NCBI RefSeq assembly: GCF_002858745.1 | Contig: NZ_PJRO01000006.1 | Coordinates: 248,001-312,000 of the forward strand | Origin: Mesorhizobium loti | Lineage (GTDB): Bacteria > Pseudomonadota > Alphaproteobacteria > Rhizobiales > Rhizobiaceae | Length of the DNA stretch: 64,000 bases | Direction: 5' to 3' | In this document: one piece after another, positions 50,208-62,107 of the stretch | Layout: every line of letters begins with the position of its first letter | Position numbering within the stretch: the stretch's first letter is position 1 | Made by a program: the position numbers and the translations under genes | The notes under the pieces: model-generated | Databases searched by the model: none | What the model was told of the DNA's origin: nothing | Seen by the model: only the letters and a program-made list of their open reading frames with translations

Positions 50208-51650
50208 ATGGCTGACAATTACGACGTCATCATCATCGGTTCCGGTCCGGGCGGCTATATTGCGGCCATCCGTTCCGCGCAGCTCGGTTTCAAGACGGCG
50301 ATCGTCGAGCGTGAGCATCTGGCTGGCATCTGCTCCAACTGGGGCTGTATCCCGACCAAGGCGCTGCTGCGTTCGGCCGAGATCTTCCACTATGCCGAAC
50401 ACGCCAAGAGCTACGGCCTGAAACTCGAAGGCACGATCACGCCTGATCTCAGGGGCATCGTCGATCGTTCGCGCGGCATTGCCCAGCGCATGAACAATGG
50501 CGTCGGCTTCCTGATGAAGAAAAACAAGGTCGACGTGATCTGGGGCGAAGCCAAGATCACCAAGCCGGGCGAGATCGTCGTCGGCAAGTCTTCCAAGAAG
50601 CCGATGGAGCCGCAGGGGCCGATCCCGAAGGGCACCAAGGGTGAGGGCACCTATACGGCCAAGCATATCGTGATCGCCACCGGCGCGCGGCCACGCGCAC
50701 TGCCGGGCATCGAGCCGGACGGCAAGCTGATCTGGACCTATTTCGAGGCGATGGTACCGCAGGAGATGCCGAAATCGCTGCTGGTGATGGGTTCTGGCGC
50801 CATCGGCATCGAATTCGCCTCTTTCTATCGCACCATGGGCGTCGACGTGACCGTGGTCGAGATCATGCCGCAGATCATGCCGGTGGAAGATACCGAGATT
50901 TCCACCTGGGCCAAGAAGCAGCTCGAAAAGCAGGGCATGAAAATCCTGCTCGAGACCAAGGTCACCAAGGTCGAGAAGGGCGCCAATTCCGTCACCGCGA
51001 CGATCGAAGGCAAGGATGGCAAGACCCAGACGATCACCGCGGATCGGATGATCTCGGCGGTCGGTGTCCAATGCAACACCGAAAATCTCGGCCTCGAGAC
51101 CATCGGCGTGAAGGTCGACCGCGGTGCCGTCGTCATCGACGAATTCTGCCGCACCAATGTTCCGGGCATCTACGCCATCGGTGATGTTGCCGGGCCGCCC
51201 ATGCTGGCACACAAGGCCGAGCACGAGGCTGTGATCTGCATGGAAAAGATCGCCGGCCTGCATGTTCATCCTATGGACAAGCTGAAGATCCCGGGCTGCA
51301 CCTATTGCAGCCCGCAGGTGGCATCGGTTGGCCTGACAGAGGCCAAGGCCAAGGAACAGGGCAAGGACATCCGTGTCGGCCGTTTCCAGTTCGTCGCCAA
51401 CGGCAAGGCTGTTGCGCTTGGCGAAGACCAGGGGCTGGTCAAGACAATTTTCGACAAGAAGACCGGCCAGCTGCTTGGCGCCCATATGGTCGGCGCGGAA
51501 GTGACCGAGCTGATCCAGGGCTTCGTCGTGGCCATGAACCTCGAAACCACCGAGGAAGAGCTGATGCACACCATCTTCCCGCATCCGACACTGTCGGAAA
51601 CAATGAAGGAAAGCGTGCTCGACGCCTATGGACGGGTACTGAACGCGTAA
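50208..51650 (+). CDS. lpdA: Dihydrolipoyl dehydrogenase (PDH E3)
   Basis: Flavoprotein that reoxidises dihydrolipoamide with NAD. The 480-residue protein has the FAD Rossmann motif GSGPGGY, the redox disulfide Cys42/Cys47 (CSNWGCIPTK), the NAD motif GSGAIGIEFA, GDVAGPPMLAHKAEHE, and a C-terminal HPTLSETMKE with the catalytic His. The residues around the disulfide (GICSNWGC) differ from the commoner GTCLNVGC, as is usual in this alphaproteobacterial PDH E3 branch. A terminator follows. Confidence 0.96.
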   Translation: MADNYDVIIIGSGPGGYIAAIRSAQLGFKTAIVEREHLAGICSNWGCIPTKALLRSAEIFHYAEHAKSYGLKLEGTITPDLRGIVDRSRGIAQRMNNGVGFLMKKNKVDVIWGEAKITKPGEIVVGKSSKKPMEPQGPIPKGTKGEGTYTAKHIVIATGARPRALPGIEPDGKLIWTYFEAMVPQEMPKSLLVMGSGAIGIEFASFYRTMGVDVTVVEIMPQIMPVEDTEISTWAKKQLEKQGMKILLETKVTKVEKGANSVTATIEGKDGKTQTITADRMISAVGVQCNTENLGLETIGVKVDRGAVVIDEFCRTNVPGIYAIGDVAGPPMLAHKAEHEAVICMEKIAGLHVHPMDKLKIPGCTYCSPQVASVGLTEAKAKEQGKDIRVGRFQFVANGKAVALGEDQGLVKTIFDKKTGQLLGAHMVGAEVTELIQGFVVAMNLETTEEELMHTIFPHPTLSETMKESVLDAYGRVLNA

Positions 51651-51664
51651 CGATGCAAGAATGG

Positions 51665-51697
51665 CCGTGGTGGCATGCGTTGCCACGGTCTTTTTCT
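51665..51697 (+). terminator. Terminator downstream of lpdA
   Basis: A ccgtgg...ccacgg stem (more pairs can form within the loop), followed by TCTTTTTCTT, 15 bases after the lpdA stop. It separates the PDH operon from lipA. Confidence 0.75.
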
Positions 51698-51775
51698 TCC
51701 GATTGAAAAGCCTTAGATGAGGCTGATATCCAGTCCCCGACTCCGAAAGGTCCTGGGGAGAGCAGGAAAGATCAG

Positions 51776-52750
51776 ATGGTCACCGTTCTCGATCTCGTCG
51801 CCAACAAGCCGCGCCCCCGTCATCCGGAAAAGGCGCATCGGCCCGATCAGGAAGTGCTGCGCAAGCCGGATTGGATCCGCGTCAAGGCACCGGTCTCCAA
51901 GGGTTATGCCGAGACGCGCGAGATCGTGAAGTCGCACAAGCTGGTGACGGTCTGCGAAGAGGCCGGCTGCCCCAACATCGGCGAATGCTGGGAAAAGAAG
52001 CACGCCACCTTCATGATCATGGGCGAGATCTGCACGCGCGCCTGCGCCTTCTGCAATGTCGCGACCGGTATTCCAACCGCGCTCGATGCTGATGAGCCGA
52101 ACCGCGTGGCGCAGGCCGTCAAGACGATGGGCCTTTCCCATGTCGTCATCACTTCGGTCGATCGCGACGACCTCGAAGACGGTGGCGCGCAGCATTTCGC
52201 CGATGTCATTCTCGCCATTCGGGCGGCTGCGCCGACGACCACGATCGAAATCCTGACGCCGGACTTCCTGCGCAAGGATGGCGCGCGCGCGCTGGAAATC
52301 GTCGTGGCGGCCAAGCCGGACGTATTCAACCACAACCTCGAAACCGTGCCGTCAAACTATCTGACGGTCCGCCCGGGCGCCCGTTATTTCCATTCGATCC
52401 GACTGCTGCAGCGGGTGAAGGAACTCGACCCGTCGATCTTCACCAAATCAGGAATCATGGTCGGGCTCGGCGAAGAGCGTCACGAGGTTCTGCAGTTGAT
52501 GGATGACCTGCGCTCGGCCGACGTCGACTTCATGACCATCGGCCAGTACCTGCAGCCGTCGAAGAAGCACCATCCGGTGAAGAAGTTCGTCACGCCGGAG
52601 GAATTCCAGTCCTACGCGATCGTCGGCAAGAGCAAGGGGTTCCTGCTCATGGCTTCGAGCCCGCTGACGCGATCCTCTCACCATGCGGGCGATGACTTCG
52701 CAAGGCTGCGCGAAGCGCGTGAGGAACAACTCAAGAAAACGGCCCGATAG
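51776..52750 (+). CDS. lipA: Lipoyl synthase
   Basis: Radical SAM enzyme inserting two sulfurs into protein-bound octanoate to form the lipoyl cofactor that PdhB and PdhC need. The 324-residue protein has the auxiliary cluster cysteines Cys60, Cys65 and Cys71 ([12 protein letters not shown]), the radical SAM motif Cys86, Cys90, Cys93 (CTRACAFC), and [13 protein letters not shown] near the C-terminus with its serine ligand. It lies after the PDH operon, separated by a terminator, and is followed seven bases later by the RatA-like gene. Confidence 0.97.
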   Translation: MVTVLDLVANKPRPRHPEKAHRPDQEVLRKPDWIRVKAPVSKGYAETREIVKSHKLVTVCEEAGCPNIGECWEKKHATFMIMGEICTRACAFCNVATGIPTALDADEPNRVAQAVKTMGLSHVVITSVDRDDLEDGGAQHFADVILAIRAAAPTTTIEILTPDFLRKDGARALEIVVAAKPDVFNHNLETVPSNYLTVRPGARYFHSIRLLQRVKELDPSIFTKSGIMVGLGEERHEVLQLMDDLRSADVDFMTIGQYLQPSKKHHPVKKFVTPEEFQSYAIVGKSKGFLLMASSPLTRSSHHAGDDFARLREAREEQLKKTAR

Positions 52751-52757
52751 CCGGTTC

Positions 52758-53210
52758 ATGCCGAAATTCGAGGCGACACGCCGCGTATCCCATAGCCCCG
52801 ACCAGATGTTCGCACTGGTCGCCGATGTGGAGAAATACCCGCAATTCCTGCCGTTGTGCGAGGCGCTGACGGTGCGGTCGCGCCGCGAGCGCGACGGTCG
52901 TACTGTGCTCCTTGCCGACATGAGCGTCGGCTATAAAGCTATCCGCGAGACTTTCACCACCCAGGTGCTGCTGAAGCCGGACGAGCGCATCATCGACGTC
53001 AAATACATCGACGGCCCGTTCAAATATCTCAGCAATATCTGGGGGTTCGAGCCGGCGAGCGATGGCTGTTTCGTCCGCTTTTTCATCGACTACGAGTTCA
53101 AGAGCCGCATTTTGGGCGCGATGATGGGCACGATGTTCGACCGGGCCTTTCGTATGTTCTCCGAAGCGTTCGAAAAACGCGCTGACGTGATCTACGCGCA
53201 AGACACCTGA
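52758..53210 (+). CDS. COQ10/RatA-type START domain protein
   Basis: A 150-residue protein with the polyketide cyclase/START fold, matching the COQ10/RatA family throughout: FEATRRVSHSPDQMFALVADVEKYPQFLPLC in outline, then FTTQVLLKPDERIIDV, DGPFKYLSNIWGFEP and FIDYEFKSRILGAM. COQ10 proteins bind ubiquinone; the E. coli relative RatA was reported as a ribosome-association toxin, and many alphaproteobacterial members carry both labels. Without a partner antitoxin gene, ubiquinone binding is the more likely role. It starts eight bases after lipA. Confidence 0.88.
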   Translation: MPKFEATRRVSHSPDQMFALVADVEKYPQFLPLCEALTVRSRRERDGRTVLLADMSVGYKAIRETFTTQVLLKPDERIIDVKYIDGPFKYLSNIWGFEPASDGCFVRFFIDYEFKSRILGAMMGTMFDRAFRMFSEAFEKRADVIYAQDT

Positions 53211-53247
53211 AGCCCGCGGCTGTCGGTGCTGCTGACAAGTGAGATGA

Positions 53248-54207
53248 ATGACCAGAACTGCCAGCCTGATCGTTACGGCCGTGCTGCTTGCCGTCCCAAT
53301 TCCTGCTTTCGCCAAGGCGCCGGAGAATTTCGTCTATACGAGTTCAGGCGATCTTGAGGCTGCGGAAGCCGTCCTGAAACGTGACGATATCGGCGGTGCG
53401 CAGATCGTCTACAACTGGCGATCGCTGGAGCCGGAGAAGGACAAATACGACTTCTCGCAGATTGAGAAGGATCTGGCCGTCGTCGATGCGGCTGGGAAAA
53501 AACTCTTCATCCAGGTGCAGGATCGGTTTTTCGAAGCGGATGCAAAATACGCTCCGGATTATCTCTTGAATGACCCCCAATATGACGGCGGGCTGTCTCC
53601 GCAATTCGACAATCCGGGTGAGGGCAAGCCGCTCGGCTCCGGTTGGGTCGCACAGCAATGGAATCCGGCGGTGCGTCAGCGCTACCAGGCGCTGCTTGCG
53701 GCGCTCGCAGCCCGTTTCGATGGCAGGGTTTACGGTGTGAATTTGCCCGAGACGGCGATTGATCTGGACGAGAAGAAGCCGCCAGAGGGCTATTCCTGCG
53801 ACAGCTATTTTGCCGGCGAGATGGAAAACCTGGCCTTTGCCCGCAAAGCGTTCACCAGGTCACGCATCGTGCAGTATGTGAATTTCTGGCCATGTGAGTG
53901 GGACAACGACCGCAACTATATGGGCCGCGTGTTCGATTTCGCCGCCACCAACGGCATCGGTCTCGGCGGCCCAGACATTGTTCCGAACCGCAAGGCGCAG
54001 ATGAAGAACTCCTACCCATTCTTCAACCAATACAAGGGTAAGCTGGCTCTCATTGCCATGGCGGTACAGGAACCGACCCTGACCTACAAAAACCCGAAAA
54101 CCGGCAAGCGGTTCAGCAAAGACGAGTTCATTGGCTTCGCCGACACGTATCTTGGCGCAGATATCATTTTCTGGAGCACGACTTCGCCTTGGCTGAAGGC
54201 AAAGTAG
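53248..54207 (+). CDS. Secreted glycoside-hydrolase-like (TIM barrel) protein, unknown function
   Basis: A 319-residue exported protein with a signal peptide ending at AFA (about residue 22). The rest reads like a (beta/alpha)8 barrel: GGAQIVYNWRSLEPEKDKYDFSQIEKDL resembles the beta-2 region of GH42-like proteins, and KKLFIQVQDRFF, GRVYGVNLPETAIDLD (Glu in NLPETAID) and VNFWPCEWDNDR hold further candidate acidic residues. I do not recognise a named family and no second catalytic acid can be assigned with confidence. It sits between the RatA-like and cinA genes, 37 bases after the former. A lipoprotein motif is not present. Confidence 0.65.
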   Translation: MTRTASLIVTAVLLAVPIPAFAKAPENFVYTSSGDLEAAEAVLKRDDIGGAQIVYNWRSLEPEKDKYDFSQIEKDLAVVDAAGKKLFIQVQDRFFEADAKYAPDYLLNDPQYDGGLSPQFDNPGEGKPLGSGWVAQQWNPAVRQRYQALLAALAARFDGRVYGVNLPETAIDLDEKKPPEGYSCDSYFAGEMENLAFARKAFTRSRIVQYVNFWPCEWDNDRNYMGRVFDFAATNGIGLGGPDIVPNRKAQMKNSYPFFNQYKGKLALIAMAVQEPTLTYKNPKTGKRFSKDEFIGFADTYLGADIIFWSTTSPWLKAK

Positions 54208-54210
54208 CGT

Positions 54211-54699
54211 TCAGGCTGCAAGGGCCTTAAGCCCCATTTCCAATGCATGCCGCACAGTCTCACGGCGAATGAAGTCGCGGCCGCGATTGTCGAAGATGCG
54301 GTGTTCCGAAACGGTTTCCCGGCCTTTTAGCGCCAGGCCGAACCATACCAGCCCGACCGGTTTTTCGGCGGAACCTCCGTCCGGACCGGCGATGCCTGTC
54401 ACGGCCAGCGTGATGCCGGCACGCGAATGGACAAGCGCCCCCGCGGCCATCTCCAAGGCTGTCTCGGACGATACAGCGCCGAAGGCTTCCAGCGTGGCTG
54501 CCTTGACACCGAGCATGTCCGTCTTGGCTTCGTTCGAATAGGTAACGAAACCGCGGTCGACGACCGCCGATGAGCCGGCGATGTCGGTCAGATGCGCGAC
54601 GATCATGCCGCCGGTGCAGCTTTCGGCGGTCGCGGCCATGATCTCGCGGGCCAGGCACGCCTTCAGGAAGCGATCGGCCAGTTGCGTGAGTTCGTTCAT
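54211..54699 (-). CDS. pncC: CinA C-terminal domain protein (nicotinamide-nucleotide amidase, PncC)
   Basis: A 162-residue protein equal to the CinA C-terminal domain alone. It has the catalytic Ser27 in [21 protein letters not shown], then [38 protein letters not shown] in outline. The family deamidates NMN to NaMN. It overlaps ispDF by four bases (ATGA) and follows it on the minus strand, so the two are co-transcribed. Convergent with the secreted barrel-like gene, with three bases between stop codons. Confidence 0.92.
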   Translation of the reverse strand: MNELTQLADRFLKACLAREIMAATAESCTGGMIVAHLTDIAGSSAVVDRGFVTYSNEAKTDMLGVKAATLEAFGAVSSETALEMAAGALVHSRAGITLAVTGIAGPDGGSAEKPVGLVWFGLALKGRETVSEHRIFDNRGRDFIRRETVRHALEMGLKALAA

Positions 54700-55925
54700 T
54701 CCGGGACCTCCCCGGGATAGACGACACTCGCCGTGGCGATTGCGGCAATGCCTTCCTGGCGACCGACGAAGCCGAGCTTCTCGTTTGTCGTCGCCTTGAT
54801 GGAGATGCGTTCAGGCGCAATGCCCAGCATGTCACACAGCGCGGCCGTCATTGCCTCGCGATGGGGCCCGACGCGCGGTGCCTCGCAGATCAGCGTGATG
54901 TCGGCATTGGCGATGCGGCCGCCGCGCGCCCGCACAATTCTGGCTGCATGTTCGACGAAAATCCGCGATGCCGCCCCCTTCCATTGCGGATCGGAAGGCG
55001 GGAAATGCGTGCCGATATCGCCAGCACCGCATGTGGCCAGCAACGCGTCGGTCAAGGCATGCAGACCCACATCCGCATCGGAATGGCCGGATAGTTTGCG
55101 ATCGTGTGGAATGGCTACGCCACATAGTGTCACGTGATCGCCGGCTTCAAAGGCGTGCACATCGTAGCCATTGCCTGTGCGGATGTCGGGGTAGCTTGAG
55201 CGCGCGCCATTCAACCGTTGATCCGCCATGACGATATCCCGTGCCCAAGTGAGTTTGACGTTGTCCGGCGAGCCGGCCACGATCTTGACTGGCAGTCGCG
55301 CCCATTCGGCGATCGCTGCATCATCCGTGAAATCGTCCCGGCCGGCCTGGTGGGCTTTTTCATGCGCTTCCAGGATGGCGCGGAACGGAAAGCCCTGCGG
55401 CGTCTGCGCGGCATGCAGGCCCGCCCGCGGCACTGTCTCGCCGATGCTGCCGTCGCGGCTTTCGCGCTTTAGCGTGTCGGCCACGGGAAGTGCAGGCAGC
55501 GCGCCCTGACCGCCGGCAATGACGTCGATGACGCGGTCGATGAGATCATGGTCGGCGAAAGGCCGCACGGCGTCATGAATGAGCACCTTGTCCGGCGTCT
55601 TGCCGTCCAATGCGATGAGGCCGAGCCGGACAGAATCTTGCCTGGTGCGGCCGCCGGTAACGATTGTAATCCTGGCGAGATGATCGCCGACGGCCTTCTG
55701 AAGCAATTCCTGGTCGTCGGTATGAATAACGACGACGACGCGATTGATGCGCGGATGCGAAAGGAAGGTCTCCAATGTGCGAGCGAGGATGGCGCGGCCG
55801 CCGATGTGGCGATATTGTTTGGGGCCGTCAGCTTGGCCGGCGCGCTCGCCGCGGCCAGCCGCGACGATGACGGCAGCGACACCGCCATCTGCGGGTACAG
55901 CCTTGATTGCACTCGTTTCCCTCAT
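54696..55925 (-). CDS. ispDF: Bifunctional IspD/IspF
   Basis: A 409-residue fusion of the third and fifth MEP-pathway enzymes. The N-terminal IspD (about 15-235) has [24 protein letters not shown] and HAAQTPQGF. The C-terminal IspF (about 250-409) has the metal ligands Asp255 and His257 (GNGYDVHAF) and His289 (GLHALTDA), then GDIGTHFP. Fusion is common in alphaproteobacteria. An upstream in-frame ATG (55973) is less family-like. It is divergent from dusB, 139 bases away. Presence of this protein shows that the MEP pathway operates here. Confidence 0.96.
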   Translation of the reverse strand: MRETSAIKAVPADGGVAAVIVAAGRGERAGQADGPKQYRHIGGRAILARTLETFLSHPRINRVVVVIHTDDQELLQKAVGDHLARITIVTGGRTRQDSVRLGLIALDGKTPDKVLIHDAVRPFADHDLIDRVIDVIAGGQGALPALPVADTLKRESRDGSIGETVPRAGLHAAQTPQGFPFRAILEAHEKAHQAGRDDFTDDAAIAEWARLPVKIVAGSPDNVKLTWARDIVMADQRLNGARSSYPDIRTGNGYDVHAFEAGDHVTLCGVAIPHDRKLSGHSDADVGLHALTDALLATCGAGDIGTHFPPSDPQWKGAASRIFVEHAARIVRARGGRIANADITLICEAPRVGPHREAMTAALCDMLGIAPERISIKATTNEKLGFVGRQEGIAAIATASVVYPGEVPE

Positions 55926-56064
55926 GCGCAGAGGCTTAGTCGCGGGCGAAGAGGAAGGCCAGCTTTTTCCCAAATAAGCCGCAATGCATGTTCATTCTGC
56001 ATTGCACAATCACCTCGATCTGGCTAGTGAATAGGCAAAGATAGATATTGCTTGGTTTTTGTGC

Positions 56065-57093
56065 ATGACCGATCCGGATAAGCTCGCCTTGCCGCTTGTT
56101 GTTGGCGGGGTTGTTCTGCGCAATCGTGTCTTCCTGGCGCCGATGTCCGGCATCACGGACGAGCCGTTCCGCAAGCGCGCCTACGCGCATGGTGCGGGTC
56201 TCGTCGTTTCGGAAATGGTGGCGAGCGGCGAGCTTGCACGAGGCAGGGAAGGGTTCGACCTGCGCATTCGTCATTCCGGCCTGCCGGTGCATATGGTGCA
56301 ACTGGCTGGACGCGAAGCGGCACACATGGCAGAAGCCGCGCGCATTGCGGCAGGCGAAGGCGCCGACATCATCGATATCAATATGGGCTGCCCGGCCAAG
56401 AAAGTAACCGGTGGCTATGCCGGCTCGGCCTTGATGCGCGACCTCGACCACGCGCTCACCCTGATCGAAGCGGTAATCGGTGCGGTGAAGGTGCCGGTGA
56501 CCGTCAAGATGCGGCTGGGATGGGATGAGGACGCCTTGAATGCGCCGATGCTTGCTCGCCGTGCGGAACAGGCCGGGGTCGGCATGGTGACGATCCATGG
56601 CCGCACGCGCTGCCAATTCTATCAGGGCAGGGCCGATTGGCGTGCGATTGCGCGCATCAAGGAATCCGTTTCGATACCTGTCATTGCCAATGGCGATGTG
56701 ACTTCGCCAGCCGATGCGGTCACCATCCTCGAACAATCCGGCGCGGACGCTGTGATGGCTGGCCGCGCCCATTACGGCGCACCGTGGACCGCAGGGGTGA
56801 TCGCGGCCTCTGCTGCCGGGGACGATGCCCAGGGCCTGCCAAGGGATGGTGCTGAGCTCGCCGATTACATTGTCGCGCATTATGAAGACATGCTTGCCCT
56901 CTACGGCATCGAGAGTGGGCTGAGGCAAGCCAGAAAACATCTCGGCTGGTATCTGGACCGACACGCGGCAACGACACCTGCGGTCGTACGGAAGGACATC
57001 CTGACTTCTTTCGAGCCCGCCCGCATCATCAACCTGCTGCGCGCGGTATTTTCAGACAGCACGGACTTTGGCGAGATCAGGAGCGCGGCATGA
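56065..57093 (+). CDS. dusB: tRNA dihydrouridine synthase DusB
   Basis: FMN enzyme reducing uridine in the D-loop of tRNA. Rhizobial versions were first called NifR3. The 342-residue protein has [19 protein letters not shown], catalytic Cys109 ([19 protein letters not shown]), [24 protein letters not shown] and a helical C-terminus. A TTG two codons upstream is possible but the ATG is preferred. It overlaps ntrB by four bases (ATGA), as in the nifR3-ntrB-ntrC operon of rhizobia. Confidence 0.96.
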   Translation: MTDPDKLALPLVVGGVVLRNRVFLAPMSGITDEPFRKRAYAHGAGLVVSEMVASGELARGREGFDLRIRHSGLPVHMVQLAGREAAHMAEAARIAAGEGADIIDINMGCPAKKVTGGYAGSALMRDLDHALTLIEAVIGAVKVPVTVKMRLGWDEDALNAPMLARRAEQAGVGMVTIHGRTRCQFYQGRADWRAIARIKESVSIPVIANGDVTSPADAVTILEQSGADAVMAGRAHYGAPWTAGVIAASAAGDDAQGLPRDGAELADYIVAHYEDMLALYGIESGLRQARKHLGWYLDRHAATTPAVVRKDILTSFEPARIINLLRAVFSDSTDFGEIRSAA

Positions 57094-58219
57094 CCATCGC
57101 GACGCCCGCAGTCGCGGACATGGCTGATGCCGCGCAGATTCTTCTCAACACCATCCGCCGTCCGGTGATCATGGTTGGACCGGAAGGCCACATTACCTAC
57201 GCCAACGCGGATGCCGAGGATTTCTTTCGTTCCAGCGCGACCATGCTGGCCCGCAACACACTCGCCAAGCTTATTCCCTTTGGCAGCCCGTTGCTGACTT
57301 TGGTGGACCAGGTTCGCGAGCGGCACGCGCCGGTCAACGAATATCGCGTGGATGTTTCCTCGCCACGCCTCGGCATTGAGAAGATCGTCGATCTTTATGC
57401 CGCGCCGGTGCCAGAATTCCCGGACTCCGTGGTGGTAATGTTCCAGGAACGCTCGATGGCCGACAAGATCGATCGGCAGATGACACATCGCGGGGCTGCG
57501 CGTTCCGTCACCGGCCTGGCGGCCATGCTGGCGCATGAGATCAAGAACCCGTTGTCGGGCATACGCGGTGCAGCGCAGCTGCTTGAGCTTTCCGCCTCCG
57601 ACGAGGATCGTGCGCTGACGCGGCTGATCACTGACGAGACCGATCGCATCGTGTCGCTGGTCGACCGCATGGAAGTGTTTTCCGATGAGCGGCCGATCGA
57701 CCGTTATCCGGTCAATATTCACGTGGTCCTGGATCACGTGAAGGCAATTGCACGAAACGGTTTCGCCAATCGGATCAAGGTCATAGAGGACTATGATCCA
57801 TCGTTGCCTTCAGTTTACGGCAACCGTGACCAGCTCATCCAGGTGTTTCTGAATCTGGTCAAGAATGCAGCCGAGGCGATCGGTTCGGACCCGCTGGGCG
57901 AGATCACGCTGACCACTGCATTCCGCCCCGGTATCCGCGTTTCCGTGCCCGGCACTCAGGACCGCGTGTCGCTGCCGCTGGAGTTCTGCGTGCACGATAA
58001 CGGTTCGGGCGTGTCGGAGGATATTCTGCCGATCCTTTTTGATCCCTTCATCACCACGAAACCGAACGGTTCCGGGTTGGGGTTGGCGCTGGTCGCCAAA
58101 ATCGTGGGCGAACACGGGGGCATCATCGAGTGTGATTCGACACCGCGCGGCACCACCTTCCGCGTGCTTCTGCCCGCCTGGAAGGAGCCGGCAGCAGAAA
58201 GCCATGAAGGATACCGACC

Positions 58220-58223
<4 letters not shown>
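57090..58223 (+). CDS. ntrB: Nitrogen sensor histidine kinase NtrB
   Basis: Cytosolic kinase and phosphatase for NtrC, controlled by PII. The 377-residue protein has a PAS domain (about 12-110, [23 protein letters not shown] in outline), the phospho-acceptor His149 in [20 protein letters not shown] and a HATPase domain (about 250-365) with [10 protein letters not shown] and [13 protein letters not shown]. No membrane helix. It overlaps dusB and ntrC by four bases each. Confidence 0.96.
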
Positions 58224-59680
<1,457 letters not shown>

Positions 59681-59779
59681 CCGGCGCAAGGTCGCGCAAG
59701 CGGACTAGTCCATAAAATCGGTTGATGAGGCGTCGAAAGATTTTTGTGATCGGACGTCTTGTTGCATATTCGCCACAAT

Positions 59780-59799
59780 GCGTTGCATAGATGCTACGC
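59780..59799 (+). promoter_or_regulatory. 20-bp near-palindrome just upstream of ntrY
   Basis: gcgttgcat and atgctacgc are complementary except at one position and enclose two bases. It ends five bases before the ATG at 59804 and carries TTGC/GCAA arms. A related gttgcat lies at 59761. It may be an operator controlling ntrYX. Confidence 0.45.
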
Positions 59800-59803
59800 A
59801 ATC

Positions 59804-62107
59804 ATGACGGCAAGCGGCGAAATGGCTGAGCAGGCCATACCATTGAACGGACCATTGTTTCGGAGATCCGGGGTGCAGGAAGCCAGGCGGCTGATGGCGC
59901 TGCCTGGCATCATCGCGATCATCGGTGCGCTGCTGACGGCCGCGATTTCCTTTGCAATCCTGGTCGGCGCGACACCGATTACGCCTGATCGCACGACAAC
60001 GCTGTGGCTGATCGGCCTCAATGCGCTGTTCATCTTTTTCCTCGTGGCGCTCGTTGCCCGCGAAGCGCGACGAATCATCATGGCGCGGCGCGTCGGCAAG
60101 GCGGCGTCGCGTTTGCACGTGCGCATTGTCTTGATGTTCGCGCTCGTCGCGGCGGTGCCGGCGATCCTCGTGGCCATTATTGCGGCTATGACACTGAACA
60201 TCGGTCTCGACCGCTGGTTCGAAATCCGCACCAAAACGATCATCAATTCGTCGCTTTCGATCGCGGAAGCCTATGTGCAGGAAAACGCGCGCAATCTGCA
60301 GGGCACGACCTTGTCGATGGCTTATGATCTGGACAGCTCGCGCACGCTCTACGGCCTCGACCGGGGCGGTTTCCTGGATCTGATGAACAAGGAAGCGATT
60401 GGACGCGGCCTTGCCCATGCTGCGCTGGTCAAGGAGGACGGCTCCTTCGTGATGAGCGCCAAGACCGGCGTCGACTTTCCCATGCCTGGACCACCTGATG
60501 GCGCCGTCAAGCAAGCTGTGGACGGCAAACCGCTGCTGATCGAGCCGCGCACCCGCAACATCATGGGCGCGATCATCAAACTGAAGGAAATCGAGGGGCT
60601 TTATCTCTACACCATTCGCGTGGTCGACCCCGAGGTGATCCGGGCGCGGGAGATTGTAAGGGCAAACACCGCAGAATATCGCGGGCTCGAAACCAACCGC
60701 ACCTTCTCGCAGGTCGCATTCGCGCTGCCTTACATGTCGTTGACGCTTATCGTTATTCTGTCCGCCATCTGGACCGGCATCGCCGTGGCGGATCGTCTGG
60801 TGCGCCCGATTCGTCAGCTCATCGGCGCAGCCGACGAGGTGGCGACCGGCAATCTCGATGTCTCGGTACCCGTTCGCAATTCGGATGGCGACGTCGCCTA
60901 TCTTGGGGACACCTTCAACAAGATGCTGCTGGAGTTGAAATCCCAGCGCAATGAAATCCTGACCGCCAAGGATCTTGCCGACGAGCGGCTTCGGTTCTCG
61001 GAAGCCGTTTTAGCTGGTGTCACCTCCGGCGTGGTTGGTGTCGATCCGTTCGGCACGATCACCATCGTCAACAAATCGGCCGAGGCAATGCTGGCGATGT
61101 CATCCGAGACTGCACTCGGCCAGAATCTGTCAACGGTGTTGCCTCATGTCGGTCGTGTGCTGGAAATCGGCCGCAAGTCCGGCAAGCCGGTCTATCGCGA
61201 GCAGGTGACGTTCTTCCGCGCCGGCGCCGAACGAACCTTCAATGTACAGGTGACGATCGAGGAGGACCAGGACGAGGCTTACGAGGGCGAGAAGTCCTAT
61301 GTCGTGACCGTGGACGACATCACCGATCTCGTCACTGCACAGCGCACGTCGGCCTGGGCCGACGTTGCCCGGCGCATTGCCCACGAAATCAAGAATCCGC
61401 TGACGCCGATCCAGCTTTCGGCCGAACGCATCCGGCGGCGCTACGGCAAAGTGATCACGGAGGATCGCGAAGTCTTCGATCAATGCACGGACACCATCAT
61501 CCGGCAGGTCGAGGATATTGGCCGTATGGTCGACGAGTTCTCATCTTTCGCGCGTATGCCGAAGCCTGAAATGAAGGCGATCGATTTGCGCGAGCCGCTG
61601 CGCGAGGCTTCCTTCCTGGTGGAAGTCAGCCGCTCCGATATCGCATTCGAACGCGCCTTCGGGGATGAGCCACTCAAGGGCACTTTCGACAACCGTTTGC
61701 TGTCGCAAGCATTCGGTAATGTCATCAAGAATGCAGCTGAGGCTATGGAAGGACTCGAACGGGCGCCCGGTGAAAAGGGCGTCATCCGTATCCAGGCGGC
61801 GCATGTCGACGGCTCGATCCGGGTCGACGTGATCGACAACGGCAAGGGGCTGCCGCGTGAAAACCGCGGCCGGTTGCTCGAGCCCTACATGACGACACGC
61901 GAGAAAGGCACCGGACTTGGCCTCGCGATCGTCAAAAAGATCGTGGAAGACCATGGTGGACGGCTGGAACTGCACGATGCGCCTGCCGGCTTCCACGGTG
62001 GGCGAGGGGCCATGATCAGCATCATCCTTCCCGCCGGTTCGGCCCCCCGTGGCCGCGAGACGGCGCAAAATGAACGAGAAACTGAGAAGGTCGGTAATGG
62101 CGTCTGA
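59804..62107 (+). CDS. ntrY: Membrane sensor histidine kinase NtrY
   Basis: A 767-residue transmembrane histidine kinase partnered with NtrX. Three N-terminal helices (LPGIIAIIGALLTAAISFAILVG; LWLIGLNALFIFFLVALVA; VRIVLMFALVAAVPAILVAI in outline) and a fourth near 305-325 flank a periplasmic sensor region of about 180 residues. A HAMP domain (VRPIRQLIGAADEVATGNLDV), a PAS domain and the kinase core follow, with His527 ([12 protein letters not shown]) and the ATPase motifs DNGKGLP and GTGLGLAIVKKIV. The ATG at 59822 is a possible alternative start; the TTG at 59759 lies before the palindrome. It overlaps ntrX by 11 bases. Confidence 0.94.
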   Translation: MTASGEMAEQAIPLNGPLFRRSGVQEARRLMALPGIIAIIGALLTAAISFAILVGATPITPDRTTTLWLIGLNALFIFFLVALVAREARRIIMARRVGKAASRLHVRIVLMFALVAAVPAILVAIIAAMTLNIGLDRWFEIRTKTIINSSLSIAEAYVQENARNLQGTTLSMAYDLDSSRTLYGLDRGGFLDLMNKEAIGRGLAHAALVKEDGSFVMSAKTGVDFPMPGPPDGAVKQAVDGKPLLIEPRTRNIMGAIIKLKEIEGLYLYTIRVVDPEVIRAREIVRANTAEYRGLETNRTFSQVAFALPYMSLTLIVILSAIWTGIAVADRLVRPIRQLIGAADEVATGNLDVSVPVRNSDGDVAYLGDTFNKMLLELKSQRNEILTAKDLADERLRFSEAVLAGVTSGVVGVDPFGTITIVNKSAEAMLAMSSETALGQNLSTVLPHVGRVLEIGRKSGKPVYREQVTFFRAGAERTFNVQVTIEEDQDEAYEGEKSYVVTVDDITDLVTAQRTSAWADVARRIAHEIKNPLTPIQLSAERIRRRYGKVITEDREVFDQCTDTIIRQVEDIGRMVDEFSSFARMPKPEMKAIDLREPLREASFLVEVSRSDIAFERAFGDEPLKGTFDNRLLSQAFGNVIKNAAEAMEGLERAPGEKGVIRIQAAHVDGSIRVDVIDNGKGLPRENRGRLLEPYMTTREKGTGLGLAIVKKIVEDHGGRLELHDAPAGFHGGRGAMISIILPAGSAPRGRETAQNERETEKVGNGV

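Noticed and set aside
52758..53210. Toxin of a toxin-antitoxin pair (RatA annotation)
   Set aside because: No adjacent antitoxin gene; the sequence fits COQ10-type ubiquinone-binding START proteins and the location after lipA is a housekeeping context.
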